Below are positions 11,013 through 20,874 of a DNA stretch of 64,000 bases, piece by piece (position 1 is the first letter of the stretch; every line of letters begins with the position of its first letter). This stretch comes from Nymphaea colorata. Lineage: Eukaryota; Streptophyta; Magnoliopsida; Nymphaeales; Nymphaeaceae. A program made the translations under genes and the position numbers. The notes below the pieces were generated by a model. The model was not told the DNA's origin. It ran no database searches and saw only the letters and a program-made list of their open reading frames with translations. Location: contig NC_045138.2 of assembly GCF_008831285.2 (NCBI RefSeq), positions 20,553,934-20,617,933 on the forward strand. The letters run 5' to 3'.

Positions 11013-12103
11013 TGACCAGAACTGATTATATGCACATGTTGGTGCACAATTTTTTGCGCACCCAACGACCAAAAATGCTTCTCGTTAATAGAAAAAGAGA
11101 ACTTTTTATATGAGCAAAAAGAGAAAACCAAAAAAAGTAAAAAATTTAAAAGGACATTTCTTTTTAAATAATTTTTAAACCACCCTTATTTTCTTTGGCG
11201 TATATGTTTGGCATAAATCCAGCGGTGCACGCAACTCAGTCTCATAATCAACTTTTTTTTTCATGTAAAGCTTGCGAAAGTTGCAGACACTAGGAACAAT
11301 TTGTACATGCATTCCATTAAATGTGGTCAGTAGGCACCAAACCTTGTCCGGCCCCTCCACGATAGACTCAAGTCTTTGCTTTAGGTGTTTGCATTGACAA
11401 TGATAAATTGAACATGGGAACTGTTCATGATGTTACCGGTGCCAAATCAGTTAAGAGGTTAATTATAATGTTTTAAATGTTTAAGCAAAACAAAAATAAT
11501 TAAAAAGTAAATTAACCTCAATTTGCAGCCGACATATAACTGGTTTTGATGCTGTTGCTTTCTTTTCTTTTCTTTTTTTTTTTTTAACTTTTTATTTTTG
11601 GCCTTTCTTTGACTGTTTTTTGTCCTATATTAGTCGAACTGACTAGACTGATTCTGTTCCGATGAGTCCGTCGAGTCACTAGTGTACGAGGGTGGCGAAA
11701 AAATAAATATCTACTAGAATACGTTGGAATGGGAGAAATCTTATCCATGCATGAGATAATGTTTGATAGACTCAAATCTTGATATGAAATCTGCCCTACC
11801 CAAGATTTACCTTCAAAACAAACAGGGGATTTGTAGCGTGGATCTCATATTCTTGCTATAAGGCTGTTCGGCAATGAGAATGGCAACATTGTATAAAGTT
11901 GCAGTGCATCAGGAATCTATATCAATATTTAGGGTAGATTCATGAAACAATGAAACAGTTTATTACGGTTTTTACATTTCATTCCACAACCAACTTACGA
12001 GGCAGAGGATCCCCTATCCTTTTATTAAATAAAAGAAAATAAATTACAAAAATAGTTGCTGCACAAAAACCACTATACATAAAACCATAGTAGTTAAAAA
12101 TGG
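11013..12103. other. Intergenic, nothing recognised
   Basis: No gene, RNA or repeat that I can support. Confidence 0.4.
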
Positions 12104-12222
12104 CGAAGCTACATATAGGCTGGTGTGGGTAGTTGCCTACACCCGTTTAATATTTACTTTGTTATACATGCAAGTGCAACTCAGTGGTCCTCCAAAAAAT
12201 TTTTTTGATTCCGCCACTGATA
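12104..12222 (+). mobile_element. GGCGGAGCCA-family element (type D)
   Basis: Starts GGCGAAGCTACATATAGGCTG and contains GTGTGGGTAGTTGCCTACACC; it ends AAAATTTTTTTGATTCCGCCACTG. Related starts (GGAGCCACAT plus an inverted GGCAGTTGCC word) lie at 10185, 15754, 17391, 19463 and 34315. Confidence 0.5.
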
Positions 12223-12304
12223 ATCAAAGAAGACACTTCAAGGTTGGGTCAATATCTAGAACCTTCAAACAATTTGTAAACACAATAAACACTAGTCTCA
12301 AGAT

Positions 12305-12358
12305 CAGAGCTAGAAAATTTTAGAGCTAGAAAATTTTAGAGCTAGAAAATTTTAGCTT
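12305..12358. repeat. 18-bp tandem repeat, three copies
   Basis: AGAGCTAGAAAATTTTAG is repeated three times head to tail. Confidence 0.95.
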
Positions 12359-12512
12359 AAGGGTACAAGTTACGTACTTTTACATTTTAGTGAACACCTG
12401 TATGTAAATAAGAAAAATCATCCAGAAGTTTCGATATGGAAATAAGCACTTTTTGTAGATCTGTATAGGCATTTGCCCACACTATGTCCACACCTGCCTC
12501 CACCCCTAATTA
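12340..12512 (+). mobile_element. GGCGGAGCCA-family element (type B)
   Basis: Follows the type B order: AAGGGTACAAG, ATGTAAATAAGAAAAATCAT, TATGGAAATAAG, TTTTTGTAGATCTGT, GGCATTTGCCCACACT and ends CTGCCTCCACCCCTA. The left end merges with the 18-bp repeat. Confidence 0.5.
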
Positions 12513-12558
12513 GTCCCCTTCCTTCTACCCCAAACCCACAACCATGGTAGCCATCTTT

Positions 12559-12607
12559 TGAGGTTGGAAGCCAGCAAAATCTGAGGTTGGCAGCCAGCAA
12601 AATCTGA
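12559..12607. repeat. 24-bp tandem repeat, two copies
   Basis: GAGGTTGGAAGCCAGCAAAA and GAGGTTGGCAGCCAGCAAAA, each followed by TCTG, lie head to tail. Confidence 0.9.
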
Positions 12608-12681
12608 CCCATATCGCTAAAGAGATTATCCAATCCAGCAATCCGGTGTCCAGTAGGGCCAAACATTAGTTAGCATGTGCT

Positions 12682-12869
12682 CTCCGCATAGTCTACTGTT
12701 CTTATTGCCAAACGACCCATACATTTATCTCCGCATAGTCTACTGTTCTTATTGCCAAACGACCCATACATTTATCTCCGCATAGTCTACTGTTCTTATT
12801 GCCAAACGACCCATACATTTATCTCTGCATAGTCTACTGTTCTTATTGCCAAACGACCCATACATTTAA
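12682..12869. repeat. 47-bp minisatellite, four near-identical copies
   Basis: The unit starts CTCCGCATAGTCTACTGTTC and ends CGACCCATACATTTAT. Four copies follow without a gap; the last has one C-to-T change in its first bases (CTCTGC). Such homogeneity means recent amplification or ongoing slippage. Confidence 0.97.
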
Positions 12870-13320
12870 TAAAAAAAAACTATGACTCCGAGCAAAACAC
12901 ATTTGATAGCTACCAACACTGGTTAACCTATGAGTTGCTTAGTAGCTATCTTTTCATATCAACAACTTGCTTCCTTTCTTCTTTGGTTCTAATGGCAACG
13001 TAACCAGAATAGAATAAGGCCGCAAAGTTCAACAAGATAAAGGGCAGTCCCCAGCCCAACTTATCATCATCTAAGGCGAACCTTTTGTCCCTTTCTAATT
13101 CGTGGCACATCTTTCATATTGTTATTATCAATATTTTTTCAAGAACACTCGGAGAGTTCGAGTCAAACATGAAAAATAATATATAATTTCCATTTTGAGA
13201 AAAATGCTTTCATTTGTTTAAAATAAAAAGAAAAAAGAAAAAAAAAACTTTCCCAATTGTGACGGATGCAAACGGTGGGTAAAAGAAAAAGGAAGACTAG
13301 CAACGACAGTCTCCACAAGC
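12870..13320. other. Intergenic, nothing recognised
   Basis: No feature seen. Confidence 0.4.
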
Positions 13321-13518
13321 AGGAGCGGAGCCAGGATTTTTTCTATGGTCGGGCTAAGATGATTTGTGGGTCGGGCCAGGGTCGGGCCAAGAGGAGCGAC
13401 CGGTCGGGCTAAGTTAAAAAAATTTGATTTTTTCAATGTAAAAAAGTTTTTTTTTCCTAGGCTCACCCAGACCATGGCCCGAACGGCCCCCCCCACCCCT
13501 CCTCCTTCCGCCCCTGTC
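13321..13518 (+). mobile_element. GGCGGAGCCA-family element (type C)
   Basis: Starts AGGAGCGGAGCCAGGATTTT, carries three GTCGGGC words, a TTTTTTCAATGTAAAAAA stretch and CCATGGCC, and ends CTTCCGCCCCTG. It parallels the copy at 4465-4662. Confidence 0.6.
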
Positions 13519-13555
13519 ACTCCAACAAATGGCGCTACCATTCCCTCCAGAGTTA

Positions 13556-13558
<3 letters not shown>

Positions 13559-13621
<63 letters not shown>
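13559..13621. repeat. (TA)n microsatellite
   Basis: About 63 bp of uninterrupted TA. Confidence 0.98.
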
Positions 13622-13625
<4 letters not shown>

Positions 13626-14149
13626 AGAAAGATGGATAGGAGAATGAGTAGGTCTAGTTGACATTTTTGACCGGATAAAGCAGTCGCATTCGTCACTCAT
13701 TTTTATGTAAAATCAGTTGTGTGGTTGTGAATTTTAGACAGTAGTTGCATAGATGGCTTTTGTTTTTAACACAAAAATATGAGATAGAATGAATCAGCCG
13801 ACTGGTCGTAGTCACTTCCAGAAAGTGGGAGCGCCGGATATCCAAGAAGACATAGATTTGGTGCAGATGAACCCTTTTTTCTGTGTGACGTTGTTAAGAT
13901 AGGGAATATGATGCCCTAAATATGATATCGACGTAATCTTAGAACCAATCTTCGTACCAGGCGGCAGAAGATCCCCCACCTTCTTGTTCATTTTCCCAAT
14001 TTCCCTCCATTGTATCTTATTCTTCCCCCACTCCCACTTATTCCCACTCACTGCATTTGCATTACTGACGCCTTTATGCATCTTTAACAATAATTATGGT
14101 GCTTTTAGTAAACTTTTTTTAAATCCAACAATTGGCAGCATTGAGTTCC

Positions 14150-14207
<58 letters not shown>

Positions 14208-14593
14208 AAATAGTTAGGTTAAGGATTAAAACTAGACCCATTGATTTTTTTGTTCAAAAAATATTTTAAATACAATATAAACATCTTAATATATTTATAA
14301 AGCTATAAAACATACTTTGATTATTGTTGTTTTAATGAAAAAATGACGATTTTTTTTTTTTATTATCATGTCATGGGAGCTGTTCATTTTTTCTTATTAT
14401 AAAACCAAGTGATCAAACCTAGTGTACGTTTTGCATCAACCCATTTTTAAGATCATATGAAGTATTGCAAAAACAACAAAAAACCTTTAAAAATCAAATT
14501 AAAAAGGTTTGATTTTTATCCCTAATCTAAGTGTCTGGAAGCTACCCTCTTTGAGCATCTTCATGGGGAATCATTCTCTCTTTTCTCTCTTTT

Positions 14594-14642
<49 letters not shown>

Positions 14643-15554
14643 TCCCGGGGAAGATGCTGAAGGAGGGAAGCTTCTAGGTCTGGCACCTCGTACGCACAGC
14701 AACAAGATTGGACCAACTGATGTGGATAAGGCAAAAACCGGGTCGAAGGTGGGCCCGATCTGATCCACGTTCACTCGTTCCCCCGTGTTTGACCATATCC
14801 GGAGGGCTTAGGCAGCTTAACCCCACAAACGAACATGCCTTGATGCTTATCATCATCATCGTCTCCCCCACCATCATCTTCCTCACGATCACCGTGTTTG
14901 CTGCCGACTTGAGATGCTTGACCCCACCGCACCTCCGTTTCCATTCCATGATTTTAACGTGATTTTTACACTTAAAAACGAGTAAAATATTCTCTAGACC
15001 AAACATTCGACCCATCTCACTTGTGAAAAATATGGAACTCAGATCTCACCAAAAAGATTCGAACATGTTGTCACTCTTCGTTTTCTACTAGACCTTCACT
15101 GTTATAAATCATGGCTTCCAAGTCTCCCCAGAAAGAACAATATAAAAAACGTGTGCCCATCAACTTCACAGTTTTTTCAAGTTTTTTTTTATATTTTTTG
15201 TTGCTGTTTTTTCCTTAATTTTCCTGACTAAATCGTGGTTCTATAGTACATTAGGAGATATTTAGAAGAAACTAACCTCACCATTTATGTTTGCTTTGGA
15301 GCTTAGGTGGAGAATAGCAAATCCTTTAATTAGAATGTCGTACATCCACTATTTACAGTGAAGAGTAACAGTAACCATGGAAATCCAACTGATGAGCGAA
15401 TATTTACTCTACGGTGGGAACAAATATGGAAAAAATGAAGAGCAACTATGGGCAAGGTTTAAATGATCCAGGACCAGCCTCGCAGCTCTAAGGTTTTCCT
15501 AGATACAATGATTGTGCTGTTTGAGTGCTATAGCTAGTGCATACACGTATTAGA
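13622..15554. other. Intergenic with two (TC)n(TA)n microsatellites
   Basis: Compound (TC)n(TA)n runs occupy about 14149-14204 and 14597-14642. A GC-richer block at 14640-14960 has overlapping short frames on both strands but no domain I know. Nothing else is supported. Confidence 0.6.
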
Positions 15555-15746
15555 TGTTGTGGAGCCAGAAATTTTTCATGAGGGGCCGAATTAAAGTTTC
15601 TAAATTTTGATTAGGATTGAAATATCATTTTCTAAAATTTTTATATATAACAAGTGAAATTTTCTAAAATTTACATGTATTTTTCTTTTTAAATTTTTTG
15701 ATGTGGGACTAGGGCTCATGCGGGTCCTACCTTGGCTCTGCTCCTA
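15555..15746 (+). mobile_element. GGCGGAGCCA-family element (type A)
   Basis: Starts TGTGGAGCCAGAAATTTTTC, then ATGAGGGGCCGAATTAAAGT, TCTAAATTTTGATTAGG, ACAAGTGAAATTTTC, GGGACTAGGGCTCATG, and ends CCTTGGCTCTGCTCC. A type D start (GGTGGAGCCACATAGGCAG) follows at 15755. Confidence 0.7.
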
Positions 15747-15850
15747 CAATCACTGGTGGAGCCACATAGGCAGTTGCCACACAGCTTTACCAACTTTGTA
15801 GAATTTATTTATTTTTCTATTCACACAATCAATTTCTTTTCTTTCTTCTT

Positions 15851-15878
15851 CATTAGAATATATATATATATTCTAATG
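15851..15878. repeat. 28-bp perfect palindrome
   Basis: CATTAGAATATATA is followed directly by its reverse complement. The DNA just after it (GAAAGGGTTAAAAGTAGG and CCTTGGATCAGATCTG) recurs about 80 bp later, ending near 16000, so the palindrome sits at the edge of a two-copy duplication. Confidence 0.95.
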
Positions 15879-16000
15879 AAAAAGAAAGGGTTAAAAGTAG
15901 GCTCCTTGGATCAGATCTGAAGTATATATACATATATTCGCTAATGAGAAGGAAAGTGTTAAAAGTAGGCCCCTTGGATCAGATCTGTAAGTAGGGCCCT

Positions 16001-17384
16001 TAAATTTGTGAGTTGCATGGAGTAGATGGGTAGGCATGTAATAGACCAAAATTGGGTCAATCATCCTTATTTACAATTAATTGCATTTTGACTATGTTTG
16101 GACATGGTCTTGCATATGGGTCCGGAAATACAAAAATGTAAGCTAAAAATCATATGCTAAGGTCATACTTTATAATCGGTTCTCCAATATCAAATCCGTC
16201 TAATTACCACTTAGGCAAGATCAAAACAGAACTGAAGTTTTATCTCAAATGATATTTGATATTTTAACAAACAATGACAAACACTAATCTCGAATTGAAA
16301 GGTGTAGCATAGGTCTACCCAAACCTCTAAGCAAAACAGAACCTTGAAGGGCATAAGGAGATAGTTCGGGCGGTTGCCTGTAAATAAACTCAAAAAATTA
16401 GATAACATTCATTGAAATTGGATCCATGGCCAACATCTGAGAGGAGTGATCGGTGTTCTTAGGCTCGGGCCCAATTCGATTCGATCCATGTCCTATTCAA
16501 GAGTGTCATGTGTCCACTTTCAACTATTCTAAAAATATATTACAAAATTTTATTTTTAATTATTTTGCACATTTTTTCATTATTTTACAGAATGACTTTT
16601 TTTTTTAAATATTTTTGCCCAATTCACAACCAGTCTTGATGAACAATGGTTCAAAAGTGTGACGATAGGCCCTCCGATTGAGTCCACAAATTCAAAACTA
16701 TTATGAATTACTTAAGGTGAGCAGAATGTTAACAACACACTGCTTGCAAAAGTCGTGTTCGCAAAGTCGTGGGTGAGCTGGGACTTGAGTAGGTTACGGA
16801 CTTACAGTATACTCATCAACTAGAGTATTGTGATTTCACTGTTTATGGTCCAGGACAGTAGTACCCATCTGAATCACAAAGGCGACACCATTATAAGGTG
16901 TATTGACATCGAAACGGATAAAAAAAAATTTATATCCAAATAAACCAAATGCTGGTGGAATCATCTATCTAGAAGAAGGACCAGCCTACCCCAGTCCAGT
17001 TCCGCCCGTTTAACGCTTCCCCAGTAACTCACTGTGGCCCAAAACCGTGTGGTACTAGTAAGTGGAAAGGAACATAGGCACATGAAACACCACCTTTGGA
17101 TGGACGGATCCCCATGGACCTTCTAGATCTGGACAACTCTCTAGTTCATCATTCCGGTGGCTTTTGGACCATCCTGTTCTCGGTTGAGTGTTCACGTGGG
17201 GCCATCCCTGATCCCTACGTCCGGACGTAATAGGGATGGTCTGATTGACGGTGGTGCCGACCTTTCCGGCTGACATGGTAAAAAGCAGTCTACCTAAAGG
17301 GGTCGGGCCGCCAATTGTGTTATGGCACTCACTTAAAAATACTCATATTTGGTAGGAAAGATAAATATAAAGTAAACTCATTTT
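16001..17384. other. Intergenic, nothing recognised
   Basis: The only open frames are short and have no family resemblance. Confidence 0.4.
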
Positions 17385-17440
17385 AAGAGACTTGTGTGGG
17401 CAACTGCCCACACCAATCACCACGTAGCTCCGCCATTGAT
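17385..17440 (-). mobile_element. End of a GGCGGAGCCA-family element (type D)
   Basis: GTGTGGGCAACTGCCCACACC followed by CACGTAGCTCCGCCATTG (each read as separate words) is the reverse of the type D start. Confidence 0.45.
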
Positions 17441-17559
17441 GCAAAATTTTGGTCAGGATGTACTAATTATTTAAGTTTAAAACTTTTAAGGTGCAGCTAT
17501 ACATAAATCTCAAGTGATAAGTCCTCTCCCTCTGACTTCTCTTTCAAGCCACACCTCTT

Positions 17560-17625
17560 TATCTCGCCGGTCCGTTTCGATACCCAGCCTTTAGCCGGCC
17601 GGTCTAGTTCGATGCCCAGCCTTTA
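17560..17625. repeat. Two-copy 32-bp tandem repeat
   Basis: GCCGGTCCGTTTCGATACCC and GCCGGTCTAGTTCGATGCCC, each followed by AGCCTTTA, lie in tandem. Confidence 0.8.
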
Positions 17626-17794
17626 ACTGTGTGAGGACCTCAATAAAGGTTCCATGCATCATGTGTTCCTTCCTGTTTTTTTTTTTTTTTTTTTTTTTTC
17701 TAGATATAGTTTTTGGCTGTTCAACTGAGACAGCTGGTCATGAGCGATCCACCAATTAATGGCGTGAGGCCAAAGGTAGGTCGGTAAGCTGAAA

Positions 17795-17842
17795 AAGGAT
17801 CCAGATCCAGATCATTCAGATCCAGATCCAGATCCGTCTAAT
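17795..17842. repeat. GATCCA short repeat array
   Basis: The hexamer GATCCA recurs about seven times with one interruption (ATTCAGATCCA). Reverse-orientation GGATCCAAATCTGGATTC words lie further on at about 17910-17970. Confidence 0.8.
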
Positions 17843-18188
17843 CCCAGTTGAAAAAAACTCAAAAGAAACGGCAGCCGTTACGATCGAAGAAAACTGCGTG
17901 GCTCTCTGGCTGGATCCAAATCTGGATTCACAAATCACATTACGATCCGGACCTTTACCCGGATCCAAATAGGACAGAAAGAAACGTGGCCGAAATCCGT
18001 GGCCCCAAATGTCGAGGGTTTTTGACGCGCACACCGCCTCTGTCACCAGAAGCATCGGTTCTTATCACATGCATAAAACGTGCTTCCCCGAAGCACCAAC
18101 GTCTGGCCGAAAGTAAAGCCAAGCACTCCCCCCACTCCCATTTTCTCCAATTAATTAATTAAAAAAATAATTAAATTATTTTACCTGC

Positions 18189-18191
<3 letters not shown>

Positions 18192-18240
<49 letters not shown>

Positions 18241-18271
18241 TTTATTTTATATATATATATATATATATATA
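18192..18271. repeat. Paired (TA)n microsatellites
   Basis: Two TA runs (about 18192-18237 and 18249-18271) are separated by TGCCTTTATTTT. Confidence 0.97.
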
Positions 18272-18729
18272 AAAGCCCCCACTTTCATGTCGGCATATAA
18301 TGCATTTTTATCTTACATTCCAAAAAAGTACACGAGAGTTATTTTAACTTTTGGATAAGAAAAAGGGGGCGGTCTATTCGGGACAAGAATATTTTTAACG
18401 AGAGCGGCAGAGATACCTCTTCTTCGGTATTTGCGTCTCCTCAGGGGCTCTAAAATGATTTGAGTTGAAAAAAGAATATATAAACTCTTTTCTTCTTTTT
18501 TTTCCTGAAGCCTCCTTTTCAACACCCATCTTTCGAACGCACTTTCTGTTGTTTTCTTGAGAAGCTCGCACTGCTTGAGAAATTAATTGTTCGTGTCTCA
18601 TAAAATAAAATAAAATAGGAAAACGCCATATTGGAGGAGTTAAAGTTGGCGGCTAAATGTAAGGAGTCAAAAATTGCGGGTTTATGGAATTAGGTAATAG
18701 GTTAGGCGGTTTTGGGTAAATAAACACAG

Positions 18730-18905
18730 GGTGGTTGGCGAGCGAGTCCGCGCGCACAGGTTGGGCTGCCGAGAATATAAAGGGGCGTCGGACCACGCTT
18801 CCTTGCTCTCCAAGCTACCTTCTTCCTTCCCTATTAAATGATGCTAGTGGACGTACCGTTGGAGACCCCGCACACCAAATTCGGTTGGCTTCTCGATGGG
18901 TTTTT
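18730..18905 (+). promoter_or_regulatory. Promoter-like GC-rich stretch, no gene recognised
   Basis: CpG-rich sequence leads to GAATATAAAGGGGCG (TATA-like, about 18772) and then a CT-rich leader and an ATG at 18838, whose frame runs into a T-run after about 29 codons. It may be the cut-off 5' end of a gene. I cannot name it. Confidence 0.2.
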
Positions 18906-19462
18906 TTTTTTTTTATTTTTTTATAAAAAAAATAAAATAATTTTTTAATAAATTTAATAAAATAAATTAATTAATTAGTTGAGTAAAAAAGATTTATAGC
19001 CGAACACAACACCTGTTGCATTAATACTTCAACTTGTATATATATCATTTTCGAGTGACGACTCTAAGATCAAGTTGATGGGTTTTGTTTTCGAAGATAG
19101 AATCGACATAAAAAGCCAACAAAATTTAAAAAACTTTGTGGTTGGGATAAGGCTTGATTAATATATTAAACGTTAATAAACTAGGTCTTTTATAATTTAT
19201 TCAGGTTGACACGTGCATATTTTTGAGAAACACTGCATACGTGTGCCATGCAACGCAAAGATGATTCAAGCGAAGCAAGATCCAACGGATTTAGGGTTAG
19301 AAAAACTGTATGCTTAGACCATTGCCTTTTGACTTTCTTACATAGAATTGCATATTTGGTCATGATGTGAGTTTTCTTTTAGCTAAACCTTATTTAATTA
19401 ATATGTAATATGTCGAGCAATTGTCACCCACTAATCAAGGAATAGTTGGTGAGCTCAGAAGC

Positions 19463-19836
19463 CGAGCCACATATGGGTTGGTGTGAGTACAGTTCTTTAA
19501 TGTTTTTTTTATTTTAAATATATTTGTTTTATTTTAAATATATTTGTTTTATAATTATCTTTTTAAATATAAAAATTACTTTGCCACTAAATGTGCCCTG
19601 TGTATTTTAAGGTCTATCAAAGGTCTAACAAGACCAATCTAATATGATTTGCACCTAAGTTTAAAACCATATGCCAGTGCAAATCTGAATTCAAATTAAA
19701 GTTTCTAAATTTTAACAAAAATTTTAACAAGGACAAAAGTATTATTTTTTAAAATTTTTATAGCCAGTTTATATGTAAATTTTTTTATGTTTTTTTTTTT
19801 TATGTCTGCGGGCTTCTCTTGTCTCTACCCCTAAAT
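19463..19836 (+). mobile_element. GGCGGAGCCA-family elements (type D start and type A core)
   Basis: A type D-like start (GAGCCACATATGGGTTGGTG) at 19463 precedes AT-rich DNA with a 22-bp repeat (TTTATTTTAAATATATTTG, twice). From 19690 the type A core appears (AATTAAAGTTTCTAAATTTT) and ends in TCTTGTCTCTACCCCTA. The two may be separate insertions. Confidence 0.45.
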
Positions 19837-19921
19837 ACGATCATCAGATTGCCATAAAAGTTAATTTAAGCGACAAACAACAAACAAAGTCTTTCGACTT
19901 GGGTGCAGTTTTTTTTAGTTC

Positions 19922-19972
19922 AAAAAAATTTTAAAATAAAAAAAATTTTAAAATAAAAAAAATTTTAAAAGC
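19922..19972. repeat. 17-bp A/T-rich repeat, three copies
   Basis: AAAATTTTAAAATAAAA is repeated three times. Confidence 0.9.
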
Positions 19973-20029
19973 TTGAGAAATTTAAAAAAATATAAAATGA
20001 TTTAGGTGAAGGATGATTTAGTAGCTAGA

Positions 20030-20490
20030 AGCCACCGATGTTGGACGAGGCAGCGAGTCCAAAACCGTCAATGGAAAGGCGTCTTGCGGTCGCCCTTTTG
20101 ACTCGTTTTTGCCTGTTCGAGGCGTCCACGAGCCACGAGTCGAAGGGCGTCGCTTCGCGGCTGCTTCGCGGAAGGGGTGACGTCAGGGGGATGACGCAGG
20201 CCCCGTGGGCTGACGTGGTCGTCCGGCAACCGCACCGGTGCAATCGCAGCCGGTGAAAATGCCGGCCCGGCCCGGGAGGCCGCTAGCGTCCAAGCGGTGT
20301 GACGTAAGGGATGAGCGAAACTCCGGTGGCCGGGCGGGGTGGGGACCGGCGGCCTGCGCTGAGCGACACGTGGTGGTCAAATGGAGCGTGGTCAGCGGCG
20401 GAGCCTGGTAACGTGGTGGGCGCCGGCCGCACTCGTGGTCCCGGCACGTGTGCGAGGGCGTCGTCTGGTGCCCGTGGGCGCTCTATAAAT
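20030..20490 (+). promoter_or_regulatory. Promoter of the NAC gene with G-box and TGACG motifs
   Basis: A GC- and CpG-rich block lies directly upstream of the NAC gene. It contains the palindrome TGACGTCA (20178-20185), TGACG (20192), TGACGTGG (20211-20218) and TGACGTAA (20300-20307), the cores bound by TGA/bZIP factors. Two CACGTG boxes lie at 20367-20372 (in ACACGTGG, an ABRE form) and 20445-20450. A TATA box, TATAAAT, is at 20484-20490, about 180 bp before the start codon. This suits the stress and ABA response known for ATAF/SNAC genes; the response of this gene is an inference. Confidence 0.75.
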
Positions 20491-20666
20491 GGCAGCGCCT
20501 CCGCCTCGTCATCAACGTTTTGAGAACAGCAGCGAAGTGTTGGAAGGAGGAAGAGGAAGAGGAATTACTATTTGGTATTCAGTTTTCTCTTCTTGGGAAG
20601 GTTTTCTGGTTTCGATTTCTCTGCTTTTAGAGGGAGAAAGAGGAGGGGAAAGAGAGAGAAGGGGAA

Positions 20667-20836
20667 ATGACGGCAGATCTTCATCTTCCACCTGGCTTCA
20701 GGTTCCATCCGACAGACGAGGAGCTGGTTTATCACTACCTCTGCAGAAAATGTGCATCGCAGCCAATTTCAGTGCCAATAATAGCAGAAGTTGATCTCTA
20801 CAAGTTTGATCCATGGCAGCTGCCAGGTGTGTCTCT

Positions 20837-20874
<38 letters not shown>

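Noticed and set aside
13218-13700. Minus-strand frame of 160 residues
   Set aside because: It runs through a (TA)n microsatellite and a short repeat element; the Ile-Tyr run is the microsatellite.
20489-20794. Upstream open frame overlapping the NAC start codon
   Set aside because: Its ATG lies inside the TATAAAT box, so it should be upstream of the transcript start; no conserved peptide is visible.
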